Below, piece after piece: positions 6,891-13,772 of a DNA stretch of 14,367 bases. Where the stretch lies: NCBI GenBank assembly GCA_002369315.1, contig DFDW01000030.1:692-15058 (forward strand), given 5' to 3'. The notes under the pieces are model-generated. The model was not told the origin of the DNA and made no database searches. It saw only the letters and a list, made by a program, of their open reading frames with translations. Position numbers and translations under genes: made by a program. The DNA is from Ruminococcaceae bacterium UBA3818. GTDB taxonomy: Bacteria > Bacillota > Clostridia > Oscillospirales > Ruminococcaceae. Every line of letters begins with the position of its first letter. Within the stretch, counting starts at the first letter, position 1.

Positions 6891-7151
6891 TTACAGATAA
6901 AGTTCGTTGTTTTTCCTTTCGGAACAAGCTTTTTTCAACATCAATGAGATGGCAGAAACCATGGCCGCGTTTACCTTACGAGCTGACTGCGGGCATTTTG
7001 CAACACAGCGCATACAGGAAATGCATTTATCCTTGTCTGCGTTTTTTAGGTTTTCCGTGCTGATTGCCTGTGCCGGACAATTTCCGGCGCAAAGTCCGCA
7101 GCCGACGCAGTTGTCATTTGCTTTCGGGACCAAGCCTGCGCTTCCGGTCTT
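6891..7151 (-). pseudogene. N-terminally truncated flavodoxin-ferredoxin (EFR1-type) remnant
   Basis: The frame encodes a two-cluster 4Fe-4S ferredoxin domain: CVGCGLCAGNCP and CISCMRCVAKCP give eight cysteines in two CxxCxxCxxxCP motifs. The tail LMLKKACSERKNNELYL resembles the C terminus of EFR1-family proteins, which carry an N-terminal flavodoxin-like domain (family recognition from memory). That domain is absent: a stop at 7152-7154 closes the frame about seven codons before the best TTG (7131-7133), and neither start option has a good ribosome binding site. The domain itself looks undamaged, so the truncation may be recent. A small stand-alone ferredoxin cannot be ruled out. Confidence 0.65.
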
Positions 7152-7305
7152 TCATAATGTGCTGGATGCTTCTTATCAAAAAATTAAAAAGGATTTATGT
7201 GACAGCTTAGAAAGAATTACCATGGAAGATATTGTTGCAGATTATCACCGTTCTTTACAAGAAGGGAAAACGGACAGGAGCAAGCAGCAGAGCACGGGAC
7301 AGTGA
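7150..7305 (+). pseudogene. C-terminal remnant of an unrecognised protein
   Basis: About 50 codons (core ASYQKIKKDLCDSLERI and MEDIVADYHRSLQEGK, hydrophilic and helical in look) end at a TGA at 7303-7305 inside a terminator hairpin. Codons are AT-richer than in neighbouring genes (TTA, GAA, AAA, ATT). The frame continues upstream only as the antisense of the ferredoxin, so the real coding part seems to begin around 7150 without a start or ribosome binding site. I do not recognise the family; the tail of a mobile-element protein is possible but unproven. Confidence 0.4.
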
Positions 7306-7323
7306 TTCTCGGGCTCTGCTTTT
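7286..7323 (+). terminator. Terminator at the end of the plus-strand remnant
   Basis: AGCAGAGC (7286-7293) pairs with GCTCTGCT (7313-7320). After one mismatch, CGGGA pairs with TCTCG inside (one G-T pair). TTT completes the T-run. It overlaps the stop codon of the remnant, as functional gene ends often do. Confidence 0.78.
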
Positions 7324-7785
7324 GGATTGGCAAAAACAGAAAAGCCGAGCGATAAGGCGGCAACACTTCTTTTGCTTTTTTCGGACGTGGGATTTTGCAA
7401 TATTTTGATGATAAATGGTTCGTAAAACCGTAAAAACTGAAAATGGAACAAGACCGAAAACAAAAAACCATTTTTGAAACGGAGAGGAATATTTTCCTTT
7501 TATGAAATATGCTGTCACCGAACGGTTATTTTAGCTATAATAGGATTATCATCTGTTTTTACGGCGGTTAGAACTTTTAATGGAGGAAACAGTAAAAAGC
7601 GTTTTTTGAGAAATAAAAAGGAATATTTTTTACGGAAAGGACTCGGTTTTGGTTTTAGAAGAGGGCGAGAGGCTTTGAGAGAGAAAGAAAATATGGATAC
7701 AGCTTTGAAATCTATGAAGAAAAGACAGCTTCCCGGTCGTTCTCTCAACAGAGGAAGAGACAGAAAGAAAAAAGGGGGATGCCAT
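7324..7785. other. AT- and purine-rich gene-free stretch before the glycosyltransferase
   Basis: No gene is supported in 7324-7785. It holds a candidate promoter at 7512-7541, then a roughly 240-base leader very rich in A and G (about 7600-7780). One frame stays open from 7474 into the glycosyltransferase, but its translation is strongly basic and low in complexity and lacks a ribosome binding site, so I read it as untranslated. Confidence 0.55.
7512..7541 (+). promoter_or_regulatory. Candidate SigA promoter for the glycosyltransferase operon
   Basis: Consensus TATAAT at 7536-7541 with CTGTCA (7512-7517; four of six consensus positions) 18 bases upstream. The start codon of the first gene is about 245 bases further on, implying a long leader. 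Confidence 0.55.
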
Positions 7786-8829
7786 ATGATTTGCATCAAC
7801 ATGCTGTCCCAGGCGGGACTGACCAAAGGGCATGGGGTTCTTTCCGCTTTTGAAGAGCAAACCAAACTGGTCAGCGAAGGGCTCGGCCCCGATTATACGG
7901 TTGTGGTCAACAGCTGGAAAAAAGCAGATATCCTGCATTTCCATACGATCAATCCCACCTATCTGCTGCGCAGCTGGGCCACTTCTGCGGTATGCATCGG
8001 ATATGTCCATTTCCTGCCCCAAACGCTGGAGGGTTCCATCCGGCTGCCCCGGCCCATTCAGAAACTACTGTGCAAATATGTTCTGCTTTTTTACCGGTCC
8101 ATGGACAGATTGATTGTGGTCAATCCATCCTTTATCCCGAAGCTGGTGGATTGCGGGATCCCCAAGGAAAAGATTGAGTATATCCCCAATTTTGTGGACG
8201 ATGAGAAGTTTTATCCTATGAGCGAGGAAGAAAGAATGGCCGTCCGCCGGGAATTCGGCCTGGATACGGAAAAATTCACAGTCTTGTGCGCCGGGCAGAT
8301 GCAAAAGAGAAAAGGATTTCTGGACTTTCTGGAAGCCGCCCGCCGCTGCCCGGACATGCAGTTTGTATGGGCAGGGGGATTTTCCTTTGGCAAAATGACC
8401 GATGGTTATGATGAGATCAGCCGCGCGGCAGAGAATCCGCCTGCCAATGTGACACTTACCGGCATTGTTCCGCGGGAAAAGATGAATGGACTTTACAATG
8501 CGGCGGATGTCTTTTTTCTGCCGTCTTATGATGAACTGTTTCCCATGACGCTGCTGGAAGCCATGTGCTGCCATAAGCCGATCCTAGTGCGGGATCTGGA
8601 TTTGTATCCCTGCATTTTGGAAGGATACTATACGGCCGCCAGCGATGTGGACGGTTTTGTCGGTCAGCTGCGCGCACTGACCGATCCTGCAGTCCATGCG
8701 GCTGCCACCGCCCGGTCTGCCGAGGGGCATCAGCGCTATACCAAAGAGGCAGTACTTTCCTATTGGAAAAATTGTTACGCTTCTTTGCTGCCGCAGCGGC
8801 AGCCGGCACGGGGTGATCTGCATTTATGA
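7786..8829 (+). CDS. Family 4 glycosyltransferase, probable diacylglycerol glucosyltransferase type
   Basis: A retaining GT-B glycosyltransferase of 347 residues that likely moves a sugar from a nucleotide sugar to a membrane lipid. N-terminal acceptor domain: MLSQAGLTKGHGVLSAFEEQ; the donor domain starts near FTVLCAGQMQKRKGF (about 164-178) and carries the EX7E motif E250-E258 (ELFPMTLLE). The stretch VWAGGFSFGKMTDGY with NPPANVTLTGIV resembles Gram-positive glucosyl-diacylglycerol synthases of the BgsB type, from memory of that family. No signal peptide; probably membrane-associated on the cytoplasmic side. The ATG at 7786 has AAAGGGGG upstream and gives the family's usual N terminus; an in-frame ATG at 7693 lacks a ribosome binding site. 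It overlaps the VTT-domain gene by ATGA. The acceptor is inferred. Confidence 0.85.
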   Translation: MICINMLSQAGLTKGHGVLSAFEEQTKLVSEGLGPDYTVVVNSWKKADILHFHTINPTYLLRSWATSAVCIGYVHFLPQTLEGSIRLPRPIQKLLCKYVLLFYRSMDRLIVVNPSFIPKLVDCGIPKEKIEYIPNFVDDEKFYPMSEEERMAVRREFGLDTEKFTVLCAGQMQKRKGFLDFLEAARRCPDMQFVWAGGFSFGKMTDGYDEISRAAENPPANVTLTGIVPREKMNGLYNAADVFFLPSYDELFPMTLLEAMCCHKPILVRDLDLYPCILEGYYTAASDVDGFVGQLRALTDPAVHAAATARSAEGHQRYTKEAVLSYWKNCYASLLPQRQPARGDLHL

Positions 8830-9422
8830 GTATCCGAGGAAGTAAAGTTGTCAGCACAACAATAACGGTCATCGGGATCATCGTTTCGCTGGTGCTGGTG
8901 CTCATCGGGTTGCGGATGGGAGTATTCACATCGCCGGAAACCCTGCAGATGTTTTTGCGCGGCGCAGGGATTTGGGCGCCGCTGGCCTTTGTAGGGATCC
9001 AGGTGGTGCAGGTGGTGTTTCCCATCATCCCCGGCGGATTGACCTGTGTGGCGGGGGTTCTTCTATTTGGCCCATTGTGGGGATTTCTTTTAAACTATAT
9101 CGGGATCTGTGTGGGTTCCTGCATCAATTTTTCACTGGCAAAGCAGCATGGACGCCCTTTTGTGGAACGCTCGGTTTCTGAGAAAATGTGGGGAAGATAC
9201 ATCAAATGGCTGGATTCTCCCAGGTTTGATCTGTATTTTGCGCTGGCAATCTTCTTTCCGGTGGCGCCGGACGATTTCCTTTGTCTGCTTGCGGGCCTGA
9301 CGCCCATGAAGTTTGGAAAATTTCTTCTCATCATCCTGTTTGGAAAACCGCTTGCTCTGTTGGCCTACAGCTGGGGCTTGGCTGCCGGACTGAACTGGCT
9401 GGCCCGCTGTTTGGCGCGGTAG
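8826..9422 (+). CDS. TVP38/TMEM64 (VTT-domain) family membrane protein
   Basis: A polytopic membrane protein of 198 residues. Hydrophobic segments lie at about 10-30, 48-66, 72-103, 138-158 and 165-190. VTT-family hallmarks are visible: FPIIPGGLTCVAGVLLFG in the first re-entrant half and FFPVAPDDFLCLLAGLTPMKF in the second. The wider DedA/VTT superfamily includes lipid transporters and scramblases. Translational coupling (ATGA overlap) to the lipid-type glycosyltransferase suggests it acts on that enzyme's product or supplies its acceptor side; this is inference. The start is fixed by the overlap; no strong ribosome binding site is visible, consistent with coupling. Confidence 0.88.
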   Translation: MSIRGSKVVSTTITVIGIIVSLVLVLIGLRMGVFTSPETLQMFLRGAGIWAPLAFVGIQVVQVVFPIIPGGLTCVAGVLLFGPLWGFLLNYIGICVGSCINFSLAKQHGRPFVERSVSEKMWGRYIKWLDSPRFDLYFALAIFFPVAPDDFLCLLAGLTPMKFGKFLLIILFGKPLALLAYSWGLAAGLNWLARCLAR

Positions 9423-9472
9423 CGGCCCCTGTCGGACCGGAAGCTGGCCCTTATCGTGTGGAGCAGATTTTG

Positions 9473-9513
9473 CCCGGTTTTTGCCGGGAATGATTTAAGC
9501 GGATCCGGCAAAA
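9473..9513 (+). other. Alternative hairpins just before the acetyltransferase ribosome binding site
   Basis: CCCGG (9473-9477) can pair with CCGGG (9484-9488). Alternatively TTTTGCCGG (9479-9487) can pair with CCGGCAAAA (9505-9513), ending directly beside the GGAGG at 9514-9518. The two share bases and exclude each other. There is no T-run, so this is not a standard terminator. Confidence 0.4.
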
Positions 9514-9525
9514 GGAGGACAAACC

Positions 9526-10128
9526 ATGACCGAACGAGAAAAAATGCTGTCCGGGCAACTGTATGACCCTTCCGACCGGGAATTGGCCTGCCTGCGGCAG
9601 CGGGCATTCCAACTGGTAGAACGGTTCAACCGGCTGCAAAAGGAAGATGCCGCTGCTCAGCGGGAGATTTTGCAGATGCTTTTGGGAAAAATGGGAGAGC
9701 ATGTGACCTTTCGGGCAACGGTACGGTTTGATTACGGCTGCAACACTTATGTGGGGGATAACTGCTATTTCAATTTCAATGCGGTATTTCTTGACTGCGC
9801 TCCCATCCGCATCGGCTCCAACGTGATGGTGGGACCGGGCGCTTCTTTCTTTACGGCGCTGCATCCGCTGTTGGCCGAAGAGCGGAATGTCCGCACCGAC
9901 GAAACCGGCCGGCGATACAATCTGGAATACGCCAAACCCATCACAGTGGAGGACGACGTGTGGCTGGGCGGCGGAGTGATCCTAAACGGCGGTGTTACCA
10001 TCGGCTGCGGCGCGGTGATCGGCTCCGGCAGTGTGGTCACCCGGGATATCCCACCGGGCGTTTTGGCCGCAGGGGTGCCCTGCCGGGTCATTCGGCCGAT
10101 TACGCAAGCGGATCGGATGGAGCGGTAA
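9526..10128 (+). CDS. maa: Maltose/galactoside-type sugar O-acetyltransferase
   Basis: An acetyl-CoA-dependent sugar O-acetyltransferase of 200 residues, close to the usual length of the Maa/LacA/NodL group. The N-terminal Mac domain is seen in MTEREKMLSGQLYDPSDREL; the hexapeptide left-handed beta helix follows (NTYVGDNCYFNFN, IRIGSNVMVGPG, VWLGGGVILNGGVTIG, IGSGSVVTRDIPPG). The catalytic histidine is His113 in TALHPL. The ending GVPCRVIRPI is typical. GGAGG sits 7 bases before the ATG. It follows the VTT gene by about 100 bases, possibly in the same transcript, and ends at a strong terminator. The natural acceptor is unknown; such enzymes often have a detoxifying or broad role. Confidence 0.9.
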   Translation: MTEREKMLSGQLYDPSDRELACLRQRAFQLVERFNRLQKEDAAAQREILQMLLGKMGEHVTFRATVRFDYGCNTYVGDNCYFNFNAVFLDCAPIRIGSNVMVGPGASFFTALHPLLAEERNVRTDETGRRYNLEYAKPITVEDDVWLGGGVILNGGVTIGCGAVIGSGSVVTRDIPPGVLAAGVPCRVIRPITQADRMER

Positions 10129-10152
10129 AAAGGATGGCTTTATGAAAGATCA

Positions 10153-10193
10153 AAAAATCCCCGGCAAAGGAAATTCCCTTGCCGGGGATTTTT
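10153..10193. terminator. Bidirectional terminator between the acetyltransferase and mnmM
   Basis: A 15-bp stem, AAAAATCCCCGGCAA with TTGCCGGGGATTTTT, around an 11-base loop. A and T runs on both sides let it serve the plus-strand gene and the convergent minus-strand operon, whose last gene stops at 10206. Confidence 0.95.
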
Positions 10194-10205
10194 GCGTTGG
10201 ACAGG

Positions 10206-10757
10206 TTATTTCCGTCGTTCTACCGCTAAAATGTAAGGGCAGTCCGGCACGTGGATCAGCCGGTGAAGCAGAACGTCAAACCGTTTGGGGTCAAGACCGG
10301 AAAGCTTTTGCTGCAGCGCTTCCCCTTCCAGCCGGCCCTCTTCATGGCCGGGATAAACGACGATAACCAGTACACCGCCTACCCGCAGCAGGGAGAGCGC
10401 TTTGTCCACCGCTTCCAGCGTGGTTTCCCGCCGGGTGGTCACTGTTTTATCCGCCCAGGGAAGATACCCCAGGTTGAACATGCCGGCGTCCAAAGGTTCT
10501 TTGATATACCGGTCCAGGTTGCTGTGACTGTCCAAAATCAGCTGCACATGGTCCCCTGCGCCGTTTTGTTTTAGAAGGGATTTCGTTGCTTTTAAAGCGG
10601 CAGGCTGGATATCGAAGGCCCAAACCTTTCCTTCGGGCAGGGCCTGGCTGAGAAACAGCGTGTCGTGACCGTTGCCCATGGTAAAATCCGCCGCTGTGCC
10701 GCCGGGCCGCAGGGCGGGAAGCAAAAGTTCTTTTGCCGTTTGCAGAATGCTTTGCAT
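10206..10757 (-). CDS. mnmM: tRNA wobble-uridine methyltransferase MnmM (YtqB family)
   Basis: A class I SAM-dependent methyltransferase of 183 residues that, in Gram-positive bacteria, methylates 5-aminomethyluridine at position 34 of certain tRNAs to the methylaminomethyl form. Motif I is DFTMGNGHDTLFLS (about 24-37), an acidic residue ends strand 2 (AFDIQ, about 47-51), and the signature MFNLGYLPWADK (about 93-104) matches the YtqB NLGYLP block. The frame is open upstream to 10877, but the ATG at 10757 is preceded by AAGGAGG and shares one base with the mnmL stop (TAATG), showing coupling. Pairing with a YtqA homologue repeats the Bacillus arrangement. Confidence 0.9.
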   Translation of the reverse strand: MQSILQTAKELLLPALRPGGTAADFTMGNGHDTLFLSQALPEGKVWAFDIQPAALKATKSLLKQNGAGDHVQLILDSHSNLDRYIKEPLDAGMFNLGYLPWADKTVTTRRETTLEAVDKALSLLRVGGVLVIVVYPGHEEGRLEGEALQQKLSGLDPKRFDVLLHRLIHVPDCPYILAVERRK

Positions 10758-11725
10758 TAAAAGGTTTCCTCCTTGTTCCTTTGAGGTTTTTGAAAAAACC
10801 GGGCGCCCTGCACCGTGTCCCGCCGGACCATTTCCTGGTCGATGGCGTTGAGCACTTCCCGTTTGCGCAGGCTCCACAGTGGGCCGATCAGCGCCCGTCG
10901 GTCACCGTCGCCGGTGAGCCGTTGGATGACCGTTTGAGGAGGCAGCAGTTCCAGCTGGTCGCAGATGAGCCGGACATATTCATCCTTTTTCAGCAGGGGA
11001 AACGGGTGCGCTTTGTATTGGGCGGCGAGCGGCGTTTCCCGCAGCAGGTGCAAAAGGTGCAGCTTGACCGCGAAAGGCCGCAGCGCCGCCACCTGCCGGA
11101 CCGACTGGAGCATCATGTCCAGGTCTTCTCCCGGCAGGCCGTTGATCAGGTGGATACACACCGGGATGCCGCGGCGGGTCAGTTCGCCGTATCCGCGCAG
11201 AAACGTATGATAATCGTGTCCCCGGTTGATGCGCCGGGCTGTCTGGTCATGAACGGTTTGCAGGCCCAATTCCACTGTCAAATCGGTGCGGAGGGAGAGT
11301 TCTTCCAGATAGTCCAGTACCGGCTTTGGCAGACAGTCAGCCCGGGTAGCCACCGAAAGCCCCACCACGCCGGGCAAAGCCAACGCCGGCTCAAAAGTTT
11401 TTCGCAGCACATTTACCGGAGCATAGGTGTTGGTTCCGGCTTGAAAATAGGCGATGTAGCAGGAACCGGGCCACTTTTGGTCGAAAATCGCTTTCATCTG
11501 GGCAAACTGCGTCTCGATGGAGCAGGCAGGATCGCCGCCGAAATCACCGCTTTGCAGCCCCGAGCAGTAAGCGCAGCCGCCCACGCCGCAGGTCCCATCC
11601 CGGTTCGGGCAGGAGAATCCGGCATTGAGGGGGATTTTGCACACCTTTTTACCGTAGCGATGGCGAAGATAGTAATTCCAGGTGTGGTAGCGCTTGTTGT
11701 CGTCCGAATACAGAAAACGCTCCAA
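10757..11725 (-). CDS. mnmL: Radical SAM protein MnmL (YtqA/YhcC family)
   Basis: A radical SAM enzyme of 322 residues of the YhcC/YtqA family (TIGR01212). The family role in Gram-positives is conversion of the carboxymethylaminomethyl group of tRNA U34 to aminomethyl, feeding MnmM. The cluster motif is CPNRDGTCGVGGCAYC (Cys39, Cys51, Cys54, with an extra Cys46). YFQAGTNTYAP, GLSVATRADCL and LGLQTVHDQTARRINRGH are family blocks. A GTG at 11740 is in frame, but GGGAGGG stands 6 bases before the TTG at 11725, so TTG is preferred. It starts 2 bases after the FkbM-family gene stops and ends overlapping mnmM, so the three genes form a tight operon. This function is known for the family, not shown here. 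Confidence 0.88.
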   Translation of the reverse strand: MERFLYSDDNKRYHTWNYYLRHRYGKKVCKIPLNAGFSCPNRDGTCGVGGCAYCSGLQSGDFGGDPACSIETQFAQMKAIFDQKWPGSCYIAYFQAGTNTYAPVNVLRKTFEPALALPGVVGLSVATRADCLPKPVLDYLEELSLRTDLTVELGLQTVHDQTARRINRGHDYHTFLRGYGELTRRGIPVCIHLINGLPGEDLDMMLQSVRQVAALRPFAVKLHLLHLLRETPLAAQYKAHPFPLLKKDEYVRLICDQLELLPPQTVIQRLTGDGDRRALIGPLWSLRKREVLNAIDQEMVRRDTVQGARFFQKPQRNKEETF

Positions 11726-11727
11726 TA

Positions 11728-12810
11728 TCAGCCCTCCCACAGCCCGATCAGATTGATTTCCCAGGCCGGAATATACGGAAAACGGCGCAAATAAAGCCGG
11801 TATCCCGGTTGGATGCGCTGCAGCTGCAGCGCAAGCGCGAACAGGTCCTCGCTGCGGTGGTAAGCGGAGATCATCAGCTTCGGCTTATGCCGCCGGATGG
11901 TGTTGGCCGCGCCCAAAAGAGCGTGGGCCTCGCTGCCTTCCACATCCATTTTCAGAAAGGTCACCGGCGCGCGGCCCATCAGGTTGTCCACCGAGTCTGC
12001 CGGGATTTTTCGGCCATCGGCGGAAACGGAGGAACTGCGCCCTGCTTTCACCGCGAAGGAAAGTTGTGCCCGGTCGTCCCAGACGGCCAGATTCCACAGC
12101 CGTACCCGGTTGTCGTGGAATATGCCCAGCCGCTGGGCCCGATCGCAAAGTTTGCGGAAGTTTTTAGCGTCTGGCTCCATAGCGTCAACAGAAGCGAACT
12201 GCCCGCCGGTCATACGGAAAAATTCCTCCAACGTATCGCCGTTATAAGCGCCCAGATCCACATAGGATTCTTCGCTCCCCAACCGAAGCAGGGAAGAAAA
12301 GGCCTCTTCCCGGGGCGACGCGGTAGAAGCCAAGTAGGCTATTTTTCCGGTGAGCTTATAGGCAATCAGATCCCGGTAGATCTGCCGGGAATTTTCATCC
12401 GCCAAAAGGTCGTATGCGGCCTGCGCTTCTGTCAGGTGGGCATCCAAAAAATCCCGGTCGAACAACTCGTCGCCGGCGACGGGAACATCGGGGGCGTACA
12501 GTTCATATTGGCGATCCAGCCGGAAGATGGCGTCCATTGTGGGCGCGTCCTGAACGGCGAAAGCGGTAACAATGACGAAATCTTTGTATTGGGATTGGAT
12601 CTCCGAGAGCTTTTTGACCCGTTTGCCATGGAAGCTGTGGCCCCGAACAAAAGAATCGCTGGCAAAAAACTCGCATACCGATACGCCCATCCGGTCCAGA
12701 TGGCGCAGAATGTGGTCGGCACCGTTTCCCATCCCATACATCACGACCGGCTTATTGGTTTTTTGCAGCTGTTCCCAGCAGGTAGGCAGCCGCAGCAGCG
12801 ATTCCAGCAT
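11728..12810 (-). CDS. FkbM-family methyltransferase with N-terminal nucleotide-binding-like domain
   Basis: A 360-residue protein. The C-terminal half is a SAM-dependent FkbM-type methyltransferase: motif I YVDLGAYNGDT (183-193), DAMEPDAKNF (209-218) and the family signature FLKMDVEGSE (285-294). The N-terminal part (about 20-115) has a Rossmann-like start, VVMYGMGNGADHILRHL (22-38), then alternating strands and helices, suggesting nucleotide or sugar-nucleotide binding. GGAGGGG precedes the ATG at 12810; the open frame to 12897 runs through the promoter and is not used. FkbM enzymes typically O-methylate sugars, lipids or polyketides; the substrate here is unknown. First gene of the operon with mnmL and mnmM, which is an unexpected partnership. 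Confidence 0.85.
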   Translation of the reverse strand: MLESLLRLPTCWEQLQKTNKPVVMYGMGNGADHILRHLDRMGVSVCEFFASDSFVRGHSFHGKRVKKLSEIQSQYKDFVIVTAFAVQDAPTMDAIFRLDRQYELYAPDVPVAGDELFDRDFLDAHLTEAQAAYDLLADENSRQIYRDLIAYKLTGKIAYLASTASPREEAFSSLLRLGSEESYVDLGAYNGDTLEEFFRMTGGQFASVDAMEPDAKNFRKLCDRAQRLGIFHDNRVRLWNLAVWDDRAQLSFAVKAGRSSSVSADGRKIPADSVDNLMGRAPVTFLKMDVEGSEAHALLGAANTIRRHKPKLMISAYHRSEDLFALALQLQRIQPGYRLYLRRFPYIPAWEINLIGLWEG

Positions 12811-12837
12811 TTTTGACCCCTCCGTTTTCTGCCCAAT

Positions 12838-12866
12838 AGTGTAACATATTCGCCTTTTTCCCGCAA
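12838..12866 (-). promoter_or_regulatory. Promoter of the fkbM-mnmL-mnmM operon
   Basis: On the minus strand TTGCGG (12861-12866) and TACACT (12838-12843) are spaced by 17 bases, and the -10 is preceded by TGT (extended -10 form). It lies 28 bases before the ATG at 12810. Confidence 0.65.
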
Positions 12867-13022
12867 CAGGCGCATCTTTTGTTTTTGGGACGCGCACGAA
12901 ACCTAGGACCGCGCATAAGCTGAAATAAGGCTTTTTGTTTTCAAAAAGGCTATTTTCGGCAGGCCGCCGGCAGGAACAGGCGGCATTGATTTTGCTTTCG
13001 GCAGGTCAGATAAGGAGGAGTT

Positions 13023-13727
13023 ATGTTATCCGTTTGGCTATCCGCCCTTGCGGGCGGCTTTTTGTATTTTGCGCTGCATCTGACTGCGTCCGGGTCCTTT
13101 CCCCGCCCCCTGACTGCCGCTCAGGAGCGGGAATGTTTAAAAAAGATCAAAGCGGGTGACCGGCAGGCAAGGGATTATTTTATCGAGCATAATCTTCGGC
13201 TGGTGGCGCACATTATAAAAAAGTATTACGCTTCTTATAAAGAGCAGGAAGATTTGATTTCCATCGGTACCATCGGATTGATCAAAGCGGTGGGGACTTT
13301 TGATGCAGAGAAAGGAATTCGTTTTGCGACCTATGCCTCCAGATGTATTGAAAATGAGATCCTGATGTATTTTCGAGGGCGGAAAAAATACGCGCAGGAT
13401 CTGTACATACAAGACCCGATCGACGTGGACACAGACGGAAACGCGCTGACCCTGATGGATATCATGGCGCAGGACACCGATATCCTGGAGGATGTGGACC
13501 GCAAGCTGAAAAGCGACCGATTGCACCATTACATCAGCCAGGAGCTGGACCCACGGGAACAGCAGGTGATCCGCCTGCGCTACGGACTGGATGGAAAAAC
13601 ACCTATGGCCCAGCGGGAAGTCGCGGCGATTTTGGGCATTTCCCGTTCTTATGTATCCCGCATTGAAAAAAAGGCGGTCGGCATTCTTCGAAAGTGTTTC
13701 GCAAAAGATTTGCCCCATGGACTGTAG
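13023..13727 (+). CDS. sigK: Sporulation sigma factor SigK precursor (pro-sigma-K)
   Basis: The late mother-cell RNA polymerase sigma factor that drives spore coat and cortex genes. 234 residues. Residues 1-24 form a hydrophobic pro-sequence (SVWLSALAGGFLYFALHL) of the kind removed by the membrane protease SpoIVFB; FPRPLTAAQERE begins the mature part. Region 2 is clear: IEHNLRLVAHIIKKY, EDLISIGTIGLIKAV and FATYASRCIENEILMYFRG. Region 4 has a helix-turn-helix in QREVAAILGISRSYVSRIEKKA (about 197-218). AAGGAGGAG precedes the ATG. The gene is unbroken, with no skin-type insertion. It shows the organism belongs to a spore-forming lineage. No convincing SigE or SigK promoter was found upstream. 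Confidence 0.95.
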   Translation: MLSVWLSALAGGFLYFALHLTASGSFPRPLTAAQERECLKKIKAGDRQARDYFIEHNLRLVAHIIKKYYASYKEQEDLISIGTIGLIKAVGTFDAEKGIRFATYASRCIENEILMYFRGRKKYAQDLYIQDPIDVDTDGNALTLMDIMAQDTDILEDVDRKLKSDRLHHYISQELDPREQQVIRLRYGLDGKTPMAQREVAAILGISRSYVSRIEKKAVGILRKCFAKDLPHGL

Positions 13728-13745
13728 ACGGCAAACGCCCTAAAA

Positions 13746-13770
13746 CAGGCCTTTGAAAACGAGGGGCCTG
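13746..13770 (+). terminator. Weak hairpin after sigK
   Basis: CAGGCC (13746-13751) pairs with GGCCTG (13765-13770) around a 13-base loop, 18 bases after the sigK stop. No T-run follows, so termination is uncertain. Confidence 0.35.
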
Positions 13771-13772
13771 CC

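Noticed and set aside
7340..7376. AAAAGC...GCTTTT inverted repeat as a transposon end or terminator
   Set aside because: The arms are short and the loop is long; there is no matching terminal repeat or target-site duplication at the other side of the remnant region.
7217..7518. Several overlapping minus-strand frames of 72-87 codons
   Set aside because: Low-complexity translations, no ribosome binding sites, mutually overlapping in different frames; likely noncoding AT-rich sequence.
10733..11794. A 353-codon plus-strand frame opposite mnmM and mnmL
   Set aside because: Antisense of the radical SAM gene; no start signal, and the opposite strand carries the iron-sulfur cysteine motif.
11809..12816. 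A 335-codon plus-strand frame opposite the FkbM-family gene
   Set aside because: Shadow of a gene with clear SAM-binding and FkbM signatures.
12914..12921. CATAAGCT upstream of sigK as a SigE or SigK -10 element
   Set aside because: It fits CATAnnnT loosely, but no matching -35 element lies at the right distance.
12928..12952. CTTTTTG-TTTT-CAAAAAG hairpin as a terminator
   Set aside because: No plus-strand gene precedes it and no T-run follows the stem; too AT-rich to be persuasive.
12968..12989. GCCGCC/GGCGGC inverted repeat upstream of sigK
   Set aside because: Only 6 bp with a 10-base loop in a GC-rich region, with no T-run or known operator pattern; chance is likely.
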